Source: CBDBJR01 sp965206445 (GTDB lineage: Bacteria > Pseudomonadota > Gammaproteobacteria > Arenicellales > Poriferihabitantaceae). From it: DNA of 64,000 nucleotides. A program made the position numbers and the translations under genes. The DNA lies in the NCBI GenBank assembly GCA_965206445.1, contig CBDBJR010000002.1, forward strand, positions 2,728,001 through 2,792,000, read 5' to 3'. Below, one piece after another: positions 23,233 to 32,146 of this stretch. Numbering within the stretch: position 1 is the first letter of the stretch; every line of letters starts with the position of its first letter. The notes under the pieces are model-generated. The model was not told the origin of the DNA. It saw nothing but the letters and a program-made list of their open reading frames with translations, and did not search any database.

Positions 23233-23709
23233 ATGGAAAAAATCGACATTGGCATCACCCAATCGGATCGCCGGAAAATCGCCGACCAGCTCAGCCGGCT
23301 GTTGGCCGATTCGTACACCCTGTACCTGCAAACCCACAATTTTCACTGGAATGTGACCGGCCCCAGATTCCGCGATTTGCATCTGATGTTCGAGGAGCAC
23401 TACACCGAGCTCGCCACCGCGGTGGACGACATCGCCGAGCGCATCCGTACGCTGGGCATGCCCGCGCCCGGCACCTACAGCGCCTTTGCCAAATTGACGT
23501 CAATCAAGGAAGTGACCGGCGTCCCGGCGGCGCAGGATATGGTTGACCTGCTCACCGCCGGCCATCAGCAAGTGGTCAAAACCTGCCGCCAGGCGCTGCA
23601 CGCCGCCCAGGACGGCGCAGACGAATCGTCAATCGCGCTGATTTCGGATCGCATGCGCATCCACGAAAAAACCGCCTGGATGCTACGCGCACTGGGCCAG
23701 CCCGGATAG
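23233..23709 (+). CDS. dps: Dps-family ferritin
   Basis: Four-helix ferritin-like protein of 158 residues. The intersubunit ferroxidase ligands are in the right spacing: H38 in THNFHWN, H50 in RDLHLMFEEHY, D65 and E69 in VDDIAERIR. Dps proteins oxidise and store iron and may shield DNA from peroxide. It starts at an ATG after GAGG; the open frame upstream is non-homologous. The intergenic 23015-23232 is shared with the divergent nnr gene and shows no clear OxyR or Fur site. Confidence 0.92.
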   Translation: MEKIDIGITQSDRRKIADQLSRLLADSYTLYLQTHNFHWNVTGPRFRDLHLMFEEHYTELATAVDDIAERIRTLGMPAPGTYSAFAKLTSIKEVTGVPAAQDMVDLLTAGHQQVVKTCRQALHAAQDGADESSIALISDRMRIHEKTAWMLRALGQPG

Positions 23710-23795
23710 CCATAGCGACCATACCGAACAGCCCGGAAAATCCGGCCCGGAAAATCAAGTACACGGCAACCGGCAACCACAACCGAGTTTTACCC

Positions 23796-24569
23796 ATGTT
23801 AAAAAACACCGTCACCGTCATCACCGGCGCATCGCAGGGCATTGGCCTGGCCTGTGCGGAACGCTTTATCAACGAAGGCGCGCGGGTGATCATCTCCGAC
23901 GTCAACGACCGCAAAGGCCGCGCCGAGGCGCAGCGGCTGGGCGCGCAGTACGTCCACTGCGACGTCAACTCAAAGCACGAGATTCAAAACCTGCTCGATA
24001 CCGCGGTTGAACGCTTCTCCCGCATCGACACGGTGATCGCCAATGCCGGCATCGTGCATATAGCCGACGTCCTCGAGCTGGAAGAAGCCGACTTCGACCG
24101 GGTAATCGGGGTCAATCTCAAAGGCGTTTTTCTCACCGGTCAGCTGGCCGCCAAAATCATGCTGCAGCAACCGGCGGACGAGCACGGCAGCAAGGGCAAC
24201 ATCATCAACATGTCCTCGCTCAACGCGGTGCTGGCGATTCCGGCAATCGCCCCTTACGTGATCGCCAAAGGCGGCGTCAACCAATGGACCAAATGCCTCG
24301 GCATTCGACTGGCCGGTGAAGGCATCCGGGTCAACGCCATTGGCCCGGGCTCAATCAATACCGAAATGTTTCAATCGATTGCCAATGACCCCGAAAAATT
24401 CCGCCAGGTGTTGTCACGCACCCCGATGCTGCGCCCCGGCGAGCCGGATGAGGTCGCCAAGGTGGCCGTCTTTCTCGCCAGCGACTATGCCAGCTACATG
24501 ACCGGGCAGACGGTGTACCCCGACGGCGGACGCATGGGCTTGAACTACGTGGTGCCGGTACCGGCGTAA
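23796..24569 (+). CDS. Short-chain dehydrogenase/reductase (SDR)
   Basis: Classical SDR of 257 residues. Cofactor motif TGASQGIG at 10-17, NAG at 83-85, catalytic S140/S141 in NMSSLNAV, Y154 and K158 in YVIAKGG, and the C-terminal PDGG motif typical of 3-hydroxyacyl or sugar SDRs. An Asp in the second strand (ISDVND, about 34-39) favours NAD over NADP. The 86-base gap from dps suggests a separate transcript. The substrate cannot be told. Confidence 0.85.
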   Translation: MLKNTVTVITGASQGIGLACAERFINEGARVIISDVNDRKGRAEAQRLGAQYVHCDVNSKHEIQNLLDTAVERFSRIDTVIANAGIVHIADVLELEEADFDRVIGVNLKGVFLTGQLAAKIMLQQPADEHGSKGNIINMSSLNAVLAIPAIAPYVIAKGGVNQWTKCLGIRLAGEGIRVNAIGPGSINTEMFQSIANDPEKFRQVLSRTPMLRPGEPDEVAKVAVFLASDYASYMTGQTVYPDGGRMGLNYVVPVPA

Positions 24570-24666
24570 GCGGGAATCCAGCCGCCCCGGAAGGCGGGGA
24601 GATCGGGAGTTTTTCTCCTCCCCTTAATTGCATACAACACCGCTTGTCGTTTACTATATCCGGGTT

Positions 24667-24761
24667 AATTCCCTTGGGGTGTCCGGTCTTCACACAAGCA
24701 CTGGTCTGAGACATACCCATTGAACCTGAACCGGGTCATGCCGGCGGAGGAAAGCGGAATT
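24667..24761 (+). promoter_or_regulatory. TPP (THI element) riboswitch
   Basis: Conserved thiamine pyrophosphate aptamer upstream of the thiamine importer genes. Conserved blocks are CTGAGAcATACCC at about 24705-24718, GAACCTGAaCCGG at 24722-24734, and the 3-prime AGGAAAG at 24748-24754. Stem P1 is AATTCC (24667-24672) with GGAATT (24756-24761). The 79 bases to the thiB start hold the likely expression platform; when TPP binds, translation or transcription of thiBPQ is expected to fall. Confidence 0.92.
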
Positions 24762-24840
24762 GGCCGTTGTCCCTCTGCCGGGGCCCGGTCAAGCCATCGT
24801 TGTCACCCGTCCGATATGGCCTGTCATTCGAGCGGCCACC

Positions 24841-25851
24841 ATGTCACTACCGCAGACTATCCGCACGCTCATATTGGCAGCGTGTTTGCTCATACCGCTG
24901 CCGTTGCAGGCCGGGAAGCAGCCGGTTTTGACGATCTATACCTACGATTCGTTTGCCTCCGAGTGGGGGCCGGGGCCGGCGGTCGAGCAGGCATTCGAGG
25001 CGGTCTGCGCCTGTGACTTGCAGTGGGTGGCGCTGGATTCGTCGATTGGCATACTCGGGCGGGTGCAAATCGAAGGCGCCGCGTCAAAAGCCGATATCGT
25101 GCTGGGGCTGGATACCAGCCTGATTGCCACGGCACGCGCTACCGGTTTGTTTGCCCCACATCATATCCGCCTGGCCGGTCGGACTGCGCTGCCAATCGAC
25201 TTTGACGATGCGTTTTTCGTGCCTTTCGATTGGGGATATTTTGCATTCGTTTACGACCGCAGTCGACTGGACAGCGCACCGACGTCAATGCGTGAGCTGG
25301 TGCAGGCACCGGACAGCCTGCGCATCGTGATTCAGGATCCGCGCACCTCAACCCCCGGTCTGGGGTTGTTGCTGTGGGTGAAATCGATCTATGGCGACCG
25401 GGCGGCCGCCGCCTGGGCCGGACTGGCGCCAAAAATTGTCACGGTGACCAAGGGCTGGTGGGATGCGTATTCGCTGTTTCTGGCCGGTGAGGCGGATATG
25501 GTGCTGTCCTACTCAACCTCGCCGGTCTACCACCGGGTGGTTGACGGCACCGACCAATACGCGGCGGCCGATTTTGCCGAGGGGCATTATATGCAGATCG
25601 AGGTAGCCGGGGTGCTGAAATCGGCGCCCAACCCGCAGCTGGCCCGCCAATTCATGGATTTTATTCTGGACGAGCCGTTTCAAGCACTGATTCCGACCAC
25701 CAACTGGATGTACCCGGCCGGCAAAACCGCGCTGCCCGATGCGTTTTCCGATCTGGTGATGCCGTCAAAATCGTTCCTGCTGCCGGCCGCCGACGTGGCG
25801 GCGAAAAAATCCGAGTGGGTGGAAGAGTGGCAATCTGCGCTGCAGCAGTGA
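24841..25851 (+). CDS. thiB: Thiamine ABC transporter substrate-binding protein
   Basis: Periplasmic binding protein of 336 residues. A signal peptide occupies about residues 1-24 (SLPQTIRTLILAACLLIPLP, cleavage near LQA), followed by VLTIYTYDSFASEWGPG, the hallmark start of ThiB. Later blocks VPFDWGYFAFVYD, QDPRTSTPGLGLLLW and KGWWDAYSLFLAGEADMVLSY match thiamine-binding proteins. I use the second possible start because the first would put the signal peptide in the middle. First gene behind the TPP riboswitch, with thiP and thiQ following. Confidence 0.92.
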   Translation: MSLPQTIRTLILAACLLIPLPLQAGKQPVLTIYTYDSFASEWGPGPAVEQAFEAVCACDLQWVALDSSIGILGRVQIEGAASKADIVLGLDTSLIATARATGLFAPHHIRLAGRTALPIDFDDAFFVPFDWGYFAFVYDRSRLDSAPTSMRELVQAPDSLRIVIQDPRTSTPGLGLLLWVKSIYGDRAAAAWAGLAPKIVTVTKGWWDAYSLFLAGEADMVLSYSTSPVYHRVVDGTDQYAAADFAEGHYMQIEVAGVLKSAPNPQLARQFMDFILDEPFQALIPTTNWMYPAGKTALPDAFSDLVMPSKSFLLPAADVAAKKSEWVEEWQSALQQ

Positions 25852-25981
25852 GCCGCTGCGCCGCGCCCGATCAATGCGACGTCATCGATAACACGCGACC
25901 GTTGTCCGCCGACACGGCGGCGGAGCAGCCGCTCCGATCTCCCCCTGCGGGAGCTAAAGGAGCGCCAACCCTCAGCTAAAA

Positions 25982-27649
25982 ATGGCCGCCCGCCATCAAT
26001 CCGCAACCCACTTCACCGACCGCAGCCGCAGCTGCCTGATTGCCGCTACGCTGCTGGCTGTCGGGCTGTTTGGCGTGGTTATCGCCGCATTGGCGGCGCT
26101 GCTGCAAGCCGGCGAAAACGATTTTATCGCCCATCTTGGCCGCCCGTCTGTATGGCAGATTGCGCTGTTTACCGGCTGGCAGGCGCTGCTGTCGACGCTG
26201 CTGTCGCTGGCGGTTGCGTTGCCGGTTGCCCGCGCCTGCTGGCGGCGGGCACAGCAATGGCGGAGCGGCTGGCTGGTCGCATGGTCGATTATCGCGCTGG
26301 TGATGCCGACGACTGTGGCGGCAACCGGGCTGTTGGCGGTCTGGGGGCAAAACGGGTTTGTCTCCACGCTGCTGGTGCTGGGCGGGTTCGAGCGGCTGTC
26401 GCCGGTCTACGGCTTGCCGGCGGTATTGCTGGCGCATGTGTTTTTGAACGCGCCGTTGATGCTGCGGGTGCTGACCTCGACCCTCGCCGGCACGCCGGCC
26501 GCACAGTGGCGGCTATCGGCGCAGTGGGGGCTGAGCGCCTGGCAGCGTTTTGTGCTGCTCGAATGGCCGGCGATGCGGCGGGTGGTGCCGGGGCTGTTGT
26601 CGCTGGTGTTTTTGTTGTGCTTTACGTCATTCGCATTGGTGCTGATGCTGGGCGGCGGGCCGGCGGTAACCACGCTGGAGGTCAGTATCTATACGGCACT
26701 GCGCTTTGAGTTCGACCTGCCGCGCGCGGCCACGCTCAGCCTGCTGCAACTGGGCGTGTGCGCGCTGATGGTGTTTGCGCTGTCCTTTTATGGCGCGCAG
26801 GGCGGGCCGTCGTGGGTCGCCAATCCGCTGCCGTCCGCCGCCGCAATCGCGCAGCGCGGTGAACGGCGATGGCGCGCACAGGCGGGCGATCTGCTGCTAC
26901 TGGGGCTGTTTGCGCTGTTTATCACCACCCCGATACTGGCGGTGCTGCTCAAGGGCGCCTCGCATCATCTGCCGGCGGTGCTGCGCTCCGGGGTGTTTTG
27001 GCGGGCCTTGTCGGCCTCGCTGCTGATTGCGCTTGGCTCGGCCGTGCTGGCAACCGGCGCCGCGTTGCTGCTGGCGGCGGCGCGGGTCCGGCTGGCGACC
27101 CACCGGACGCCGGCAACCACCCGCCCGCTGAGCGGCTTGCTGGATGCGGTCGTCTCGCTCTATCTTGCCGTGCCGGCGATTGTGCTCGGCACCGGCGCGT
27201 TCATCCTGCTGCGCCGCTTCGCCGACCTGTTCGTGCTCGCCCCGCTACTGGTGTTGACGGCGAATGTCCTGTTGTCGCTGCCGTTTGCGTATCGCGTGCT
27301 GGAGGGGCGCATGGCCGCGCTGGCCGCGCGCCATGATATGTTGTGCGCGGCATTCGGGATTCGCGGGTGGCGGCGATTTGTCCGCATCACCGCGCCGGCA
27401 ATGGCGCCGGAAATTGGCTTTGCCGCCGGCCTGAGTGCGGCGTTTTCGCTCGGTGATCTGGGGGTGATTGCGCTGTTCGGCAGTCAGCAGTTCCAGACCC
27501 TGCCGTGGCTGCTGTATCAGACGATGAACCGCTATCGGGCCGGTGAGGCGGCGGCGCTGGCGTTGCTGCTGCTGGGGGTGACCTTTTTGCTGCTATGGGG
27601 CTGGGGCCGGCTGCTGCGGCTGATGCAACCGCGGAGGCGGCTATGCTGA
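25982..27649 (+). CDS. thiP: Thiamine ABC transporter permease
   Basis: Inner-membrane permease of 555 residues with two BPD_transp-type halves, each ending in an EAA-like loop (WQRFVLLEWPAMRRVVP near 180-196 and GWRRFVRITAPAMAPEIG near 462-479). Twelve or so hydrophobic segments are spread over the length. ThiP forms the channel of the thiamine importer with ThiB and ThiQ. A 130-base GC-rich gap with dyad symmetry separates it from thiB; GGAG occurs about 20 bases before the start. The last codons overlap thiQ by seven bases. Confidence 0.9.
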   Translation: MAARHQSATHFTDRSRSCLIAATLLAVGLFGVVIAALAALLQAGENDFIAHLGRPSVWQIALFTGWQALLSTLLSLAVALPVARACWRRAQQWRSGWLVAWSIIALVMPTTVAATGLLAVWGQNGFVSTLLVLGGFERLSPVYGLPAVLLAHVFLNAPLMLRVLTSTLAGTPAAQWRLSAQWGLSAWQRFVLLEWPAMRRVVPGLLSLVFLLCFTSFALVLMLGGGPAVTTLEVSIYTALRFEFDLPRAATLSLLQLGVCALMVFALSFYGAQGGPSWVANPLPSAAAIAQRGERRWRAQAGDLLLLGLFALFITTPILAVLLKGASHHLPAVLRSGVFWRALSASLLIALGSAVLATGAALLLAAARVRLATHRTPATTRPLSGLLDAVVSLYLAVPAIVLGTGAFILLRRFADLFVLAPLLVLTANVLLSLPFAYRVLEGRMAALAARHDMLCAAFGIRGWRRFVRITAPAMAPEIGFAAGLSAAFSLGDLGVIALFGSQQFQTLPWLLYQTMNRYRAGEAAALALLLLGVTFLLLWGWGRLLRLMQPRRRLC

Positions 27650-28308
27650 CGGTCAAGCAACTGCGCTACAGCTGGCCTTCCGGCGTCGGTTTCGCGTTCG
27701 ATTTTACGCTCGATGCCGGCCGGATTCTGGCGGTTCAGGGGCCGTCGGGGTCGGGTAAAACCACGCTGTTGGAGCTGCTGGCCGGATTTTTGCCGCCGCA
27801 CAGCGGCGCGCTGTGCTGGCAGGGGCGCGACTTGCTGCCGCTGGCTCCATGGGAGCGGCCCATCACGACGGTGTTTCAGGCCAACAACCTGTTTGACCAT
27901 CTCGATTGTCGCAGCAATGTGCTGATTGGCCTCGGCCCGCCCGGGTTGCATCGCCCCGCCCCCGAGCTGCTGGCGCGTATCGATGCCGGCTTCGATGCGC
28001 TCGGCATCGGCGGGCTGCAACACCGCTTCCCCGGCGAGATTTCCGGCGGTCAGCAGCAGCGGGTGACGCTGGTGCGGGCATTATTGCGCGCCCGGCCGAT
28101 TCTGTTACTGGATGAGAGCTTCAACGCACTGGATTGGGCAACCCGGGCCGATTGTTTCGATGCTCTGGTTGCGCTCGTGCAGCGCCAGCGCATGGCCACG
28201 TTGATCGTCAGCCACGATGAGCGCGACGCCCGCTACCTCGAGTGTGATGTGCTGCCGGTCGAGCCGGACCCGCCGGCGGACAACCATCGGGCGGCGCGCA
28301 CCCGGTAG
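27643..28308 (+). CDS. thiQ: Thiamine ABC transporter ATP-binding protein
   Basis: ABC ATPase of 221 residues. Walker A is GPSGSGKT at 33-40, the signature is ISGGQQQRVTLVRAL, Walker B is ILLLDESFNALD and the switch His is in IVSHDERDA. It starts at an ATG that overlaps the end of thiP, so translation is coupled. It supplies energy for thiamine uptake. Confidence 0.9.
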   Translation: MLTVKQLRYSWPSGVGFAFDFTLDAGRILAVQGPSGSGKTTLLELLAGFLPPHSGALCWQGRDLLPLAPWERPITTVFQANNLFDHLDCRSNVLIGLGPPGLHRPAPELLARIDAGFDALGIGGLQHRFPGEISGGQQQRVTLVRALLRARPILLLDESFNALDWATRADCFDALVALVQRQRMATLIVSHDERDARYLECDVLPVEPDPPADNHRAARTR

Positions 28309-28318
28309 CCATCGCCGA

Positions 28319-29197
28319 CTACCGATTGACGTCTTTGCGCTGCAGGCGGGTCACCAGACTGGAGGTGTCGTAGCGCCGGCCACCGGCGGCCTGGATTTCG
28401 GCGTAATAGCCGTCGATGATCCGGCTGATCGGCAGCTCGGAGCCGTTGCGCCCGGCCTCGTCAAGACACAGCGCCAGATCTTTGCGCATCCAGTCAACCG
28501 CGAAGCCAAAATCAAACTCGTTTTGCAGCATGGTCTGATGGCGATTGACCATCTGCCAGGAGCCGGCGGCGCCCTGGGCGATCACATCAAACACCTTTAA
28601 CCCGTCAAGGCCGGCATTGACGCCGAAAGCCAGCCCTTCGGACAGACCCTGCAGCAAACCGGCGATGCAGATTTGATTTACCATCTTGGTCAACTGTCCG
28701 CTGCCGGACTCGCCCATCAACACCACCGCGCGGGCGAAACTGTCAATCAGCGGGCGGGCGCGGTCAAAGCTGGCTTGCCGACCGCCCACCATGACCGTGA
28801 GGATGCCGTTTTCCGCCCCCGCCTGGCCGCCGGACACCGGCGCGTCGAGGAAGTCGAAACCTTGCCGGCGGGCGATATCGGCCAGCCGGCGGGCCACGTT
28901 GGCGGAGGCGGTGGTATGGTCGACAAAGATCGCATCCGGCTGCATCGCGGCAAACGCCCCGTCCGCGCCCGTGGTCACGCTGAGCAGGTCATCGTCATTG
29001 CCGACACAGGCAAAGACAAAATCGGCCCCGGTGGCCGCTTGCGCCGGGGTTGATGCCATGCTGCCGGTGTGCTGCCCGAGCCAGCGCTCGGCTTTGGCGG
29101 CGGTGCGATTGTAAACACAGACGGTATGGCCGTTGGCGGCAAGGTGGCCGGCCATCGGATAGCCCATTACCCCCAGTCCTAAAAATGCTACCTTCAT
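28319..29197 (-). CDS. 3-hydroxyisobutyrate dehydrogenase-family oxidoreductase
   Basis: Beta-hydroxyacid dehydrogenase of 292 residues. N-terminal motif GLGVMG at 7-12, substrate-binding DAPVSGG at 119-125, and the catalytic lysine K171 in GQLTKMVNQ. Candidates are 3-hydroxyisobutyrate dehydrogenase, 2-hydroxy-3-oxopropionate reductase and succinic-semialdehyde/glyoxylate reductase; the sequence alone does not decide. It is convergent with thiQ, ten bases apart, and starts at MKVAFLG, ten residues into the open frame. Confidence 0.85.
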   Translation of the reverse strand: MKVAFLGLGVMGYPMAGHLAANGHTVCVYNRTAAKAERWLGQHTGSMASTPAQAATGADFVFACVGNDDDLLSVTTGADGAFAAMQPDAIFVDHTTASANVARRLADIARRQGFDFLDAPVSGGQAGAENGILTVMVGGRQASFDRARPLIDSFARAVVLMGESGSGQLTKMVNQICIAGLLQGLSEGLAFGVNAGLDGLKVFDVIAQGAAGSWQMVNRHQTMLQNEFDFGFAVDWMRKDLALCLDEAGRNGSELPISRIIDGYYAEIQAAGGRRYDTSSLVTRLQRKDVNR

Positions 29198-29330
29198 CGA
29201 TCGTATTGCCGCGCAGCCGGCTGCCATGGGTTAGCGGCAAAGTGTAGCACAATTGCAATCCGCGACCGCGCCGGCGGGCCGCGCGGGCGGGTGACGGCGG
29301 GGCGGCCGACATGCACCGGGATGCCGTCGG

Positions 29331-30398
29331 CTACACCACGCGGCGAAACATCACCATCGCCAGCAGGAAAAACCCGCCGACCGGCAGTGTCGCGCCGGCC
29401 ACCGGCGGCAGATCGATCGTCAGCACCGCATACCCCAGGATCCGGTTGGCGGCAAAAAAACCCAGCCCCAGCAGGATGCCGTGAAACAGGTTGCGGCCCA
29501 GATTGCCCTGCCGGATATCGGTAAACACAAACGGAATCGCCAGCAGCATCATCACCAGCGTGGCCAGCGGCAGCATTATTTTGCTCCAGAAGGCCAGCTC
29601 GTAAGCGTCGGTCTGCTGCCGGTTGGCGCGCAAATAATCGATGTAGCGGTACAGCTGCCGGAATGACAGATGCTCGGGCTGCGTCAGAAATATCGACAGG
29701 ATTTGCGGCGTAATGCGCGACTGCCACTCGATCGACGGAAGCGCTCGAGTTTCAGCCTGCGCATGCCCGTCGAGCAGGGTTTGTTCGGCTTGATTGAGCA
29801 CCCAGCGATCACCTTCAAACCGACCATCGGTCGCCGATACCAGCGAGCGCAGGCGGCGGTCGGCGTCAAACTCGAACAGCCTGATGCGCCGCAGGGTCAG
29901 GTTGGGCAGAATCTCGCCGAGGTTGAGATAGCGGTTGCCGTCGCGTACCCACAGCCCAAAACCGGTCTGTTGTTTGATATTCTTTTGCAGCGCTTCGGCG
30001 CGCTCGCGCTGCGCCCGGGTTTCGGTAAGCGGCGCAACCAGCTCGCCCAACACCACGGCAATCACGACAAACAGCCCGCCCACCCGCAGCACCGCCGCCG
30101 CGATCTGCGCGAGCGACAGGCCGCTGCTGCGCATCACCAGCAGCTCCGAATCAGACGCCAGCACGGACAGCGCGAGCATACTGCCGAGCAGGGTCGCTAT
30201 TGGCAGAATTTCATAGATCAGGCGCGGGGTGGTGAGGGCGATGAAGCGGACGATGGCCGGCAGGTCATAACTGCCCCGGCCCAGATCGCCGAGCTGATCG
30301 AGAAAATTCACAAACGTGAACAGCGCCAGCAGCACCGCCAGCGTGAGCAGCGTATATTGCAGCACTGCCCGGCCCAGATAGCGGTGCAAAATACGCAT
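29331..30398 (-). CDS. lptG: LPS export ABC transporter permease LptG
   Basis: Inner-membrane protein of 355 residues of the LptF/LptG (YjgP/YjgQ) family. N-terminal membrane segments, the conserved YEILPIATLLGSMLALSVLA and ASDSELLVMRSSG near 60-90, a periplasmic beta-jellyroll in the middle, and three C-terminal membrane segments. It forms the LPS-extracting channel with LptF and the ATPase LptB (not here). The start codon overlaps the stop of lptF by one base (TGATG), showing translational coupling. Confidence 0.92.
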   Translation of the reverse strand: MRILHRYLGRAVLQYTLLTLAVLLALFTFVNFLDQLGDLGRGSYDLPAIVRFIALTTPRLIYEILPIATLLGSMLALSVLASDSELLVMRSSGLSLAQIAAAVLRVGGLFVVIAVVLGELVAPLTETRAQRERAEALQKNIKQQTGFGLWVRDGNRYLNLGEILPNLTLRRIRLFEFDADRRLRSLVSATDGRFEGDRWVLNQAEQTLLDGHAQAETRALPSIEWQSRITPQILSIFLTQPEHLSFRQLYRYIDYLRANRQQTDAYELAFWSKIMLPLATLVMMLLAIPFVFTDIRQGNLGRNLFHGILLGLGFFAANRILGYAVLTIDLPPVAGATLPVGGFFLLAMVMFRRVV

Positions 30399-31483
30399 CA
30401 GGCGGGCAGCCCGGGGAGCAATTGCTTGTCTTGACTGCGGCGGTAAAACAGACCCAGCGCGAGCACAAGGAAGACCAGATGCACCACCCATAACAGCGCC
30501 GGCGGGCTGATAACCGCGCGTTGAATCAGGGCCAGGAAAGACCCCAGCAGGTTGGAGTAGACAAAATATACCAGCAGCGCGGCGACCATGCCGACCAGGC
30601 GCTGCCGGCGATACGCAATCGAAGAAAACGACAGCGCATAGAGCATCAATATCGGCAGCATGACGACCTTGGACAGCCGCCAGTACAGCTCCCCCGTCGC
30701 CGCCGGATGCGGGTCCGCCAGCAGCTCCAGCGTCGGGCGCGCTTTGAACGGCAAGCGGTAGTCGGCCGGCGCGGTTGCCGGCAATCGCACCGCATAGGCG
30801 GCGAAATCCAGCACCCCGTACGCGGCCATTCCGGCGGTGGCCCGATACCGCCGGCCGTCATGCAGCACCAGAAAATCCGCCTGCGACGGTTGATCCAGCA
30901 TTTTCAACCCGCTGTCGGCAACGATAATGTTTTGTTCCGCCCCCTCCCGGCTATACACAAAAATATCCCGTAAGGTATCGGTTTGCGCATCGTATCTTTC
31001 GACAAAATACACACTGTTGCCGTCTTTGGTTTCAGCGAAAACGCCGATCGGCACGCCGCCGACATCGACCCGGCTGCGGTACTGATGGCTGATTACGCGC
31101 GCGGTTTGCGTTGCCAGCGGTGACAGATACAGTGAAAACACCGCCACCACCGAGCCGACAATCACAAACAAGGCCAGCAGCGCGCGGATAAACTGCGCCA
31201 TACCGATGCCGCAGGCGTTGATCACGGTCAGCTCGTTGTCGCGTATCCAGCGGCCCATCACCAATAAAATCGATATATACAGCACCAGCGGCACCAGGAT
31301 ATCGAGGTAGGTGATCATTTTCAGCAGCAGCAACAGCAGCACGCTGTCGACCGAGATGTAGCCTTCCGCGGCCTGCCCCAGAAAGCCGATCAGCCGGATG
31401 ATCAACAACGCGGCAAACAAAATCGCCGCAACCGCGCCGCAGGTTTGCAGCACCTCTTTAACAAAAGCACGATGGATGAGCAT
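30398..31483 (-). CDS. lptF: LPS export ABC transporter permease LptF
   Basis: Inner-membrane protein of 361 residues. N-terminal MLIHRAFVKEVLQT is followed by a long hydrophobic segment; SILLVMGRWIRDNELTVINACG is the family block; a periplasmic domain lies between about 120 and 265; and three membrane segments close the protein. Its conserved neighbours pepA, holC and valS are divergent. The start is at the ATG that gives the standard N-terminus. A transposase remnant lies just beyond it. Confidence 0.92.
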   Translation of the reverse strand: MLIHRAFVKEVLQTCGAVAAILFAALLIIRLIGFLGQAAEGYISVDSVLLLLLLKMITYLDILVPLVLYISILLVMGRWIRDNELTVINACGIGMAQFIRALLALFVIVGSVVAVFSLYLSPLATQTARVISHQYRSRVDVGGVPIGVFAETKDGNSVYFVERYDAQTDTLRDIFVYSREGAEQNIIVADSGLKMLDQPSQADFLVLHDGRRYRATAGMAAYGVLDFAAYAVRLPATAPADYRLPFKARPTLELLADPHPAATGELYWRLSKVVMLPILMLYALSFSSIAYRRQRLVGMVAALLVYFVYSNLLGSFLALIQRAVISPPALLWVVHLVFLVLALGLFYRRSQDKQLLPGLPA

Positions 31484-31560
31484 GGCGAGGCTGTCTGCAC
31501 AAATTAAGGTTAAGCCCGGATGCCGGGCCGTGGCGAATACCTTTCCCGGGTCGCCTAAAA

Positions 31561-31796
31561 TGAGCCCGCGCTGCGAGCGCTTCAACCGTACTATCCGGGA
31601 GTCGTTGGTCAACTACCATCCGGAATTGCTGTTTTGCGGCCGGGGCACTTTCAACCGCAAACTCGTCGACTGGCCGGTGTTCTACAATGCTCAACGAGTT
31701 CATCATGCTCTGGCGATGCAATCTCCTATACACTCATGCGCGTCAATTACCCGAAGTGCCAAAACTTGTATCGGCGGAGCATATACAGTAGACTGA
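31561..31796 (+). pseudogene. Transposase C-terminal fragment
   Basis: The plus strand encodes CERFNRTIRESLVNYHPELL and then FNRKLVDWPVFYNAQRVHHA, the end of an rve-type transposase (catalytic Glu in CERFN). After QSPIH the expected tail continues only in another frame (PKCQNLYRR), so there is a frameshift near 31733. The 5-prime part of the gene is missing. Confidence 0.75.
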
Positions 31797-32146
31797 ACCG
31801 CTTAATGCGTGTATCGACTCCAGCCTGGTTCAGGGGTACGGAAACGGATTCAGTGGCGGCTTTGCATTTGATTTGACCGGCAACCGGAGAGGGCAACTGC
31901 GATTGCAATAATCCTTGCCCTCGGCTGGAAACACCGATGTCAAAGCGTGGCCGAAAATCTAAAAAAACGAGCTTGTCTGACGTACTGCGTATCGCCCGCA
32001 TCGTATCGCTGCCAGATGATTCAGTCAACCGGACAGCGATGAATGCGACCTTGCCGACGTAAAATGCGCCCGTTGCCCAACCGACAAAACAGCGGTGGAG
32101 GTTATTCGATAACGCCGCCGTGCCTGCAAATCAGTGAGGAAACCCC
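31797..32146. other. Non-coding stretch upstream of pepA
   Basis: About 350 bases between the transposase fragment and pepA. I see no gene. The pepA promoter must lie here or further up; no hexamer pair stands out. GTGAGG six bases before the ATG is the pepA ribosome-binding site. Confidence 0.4.
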
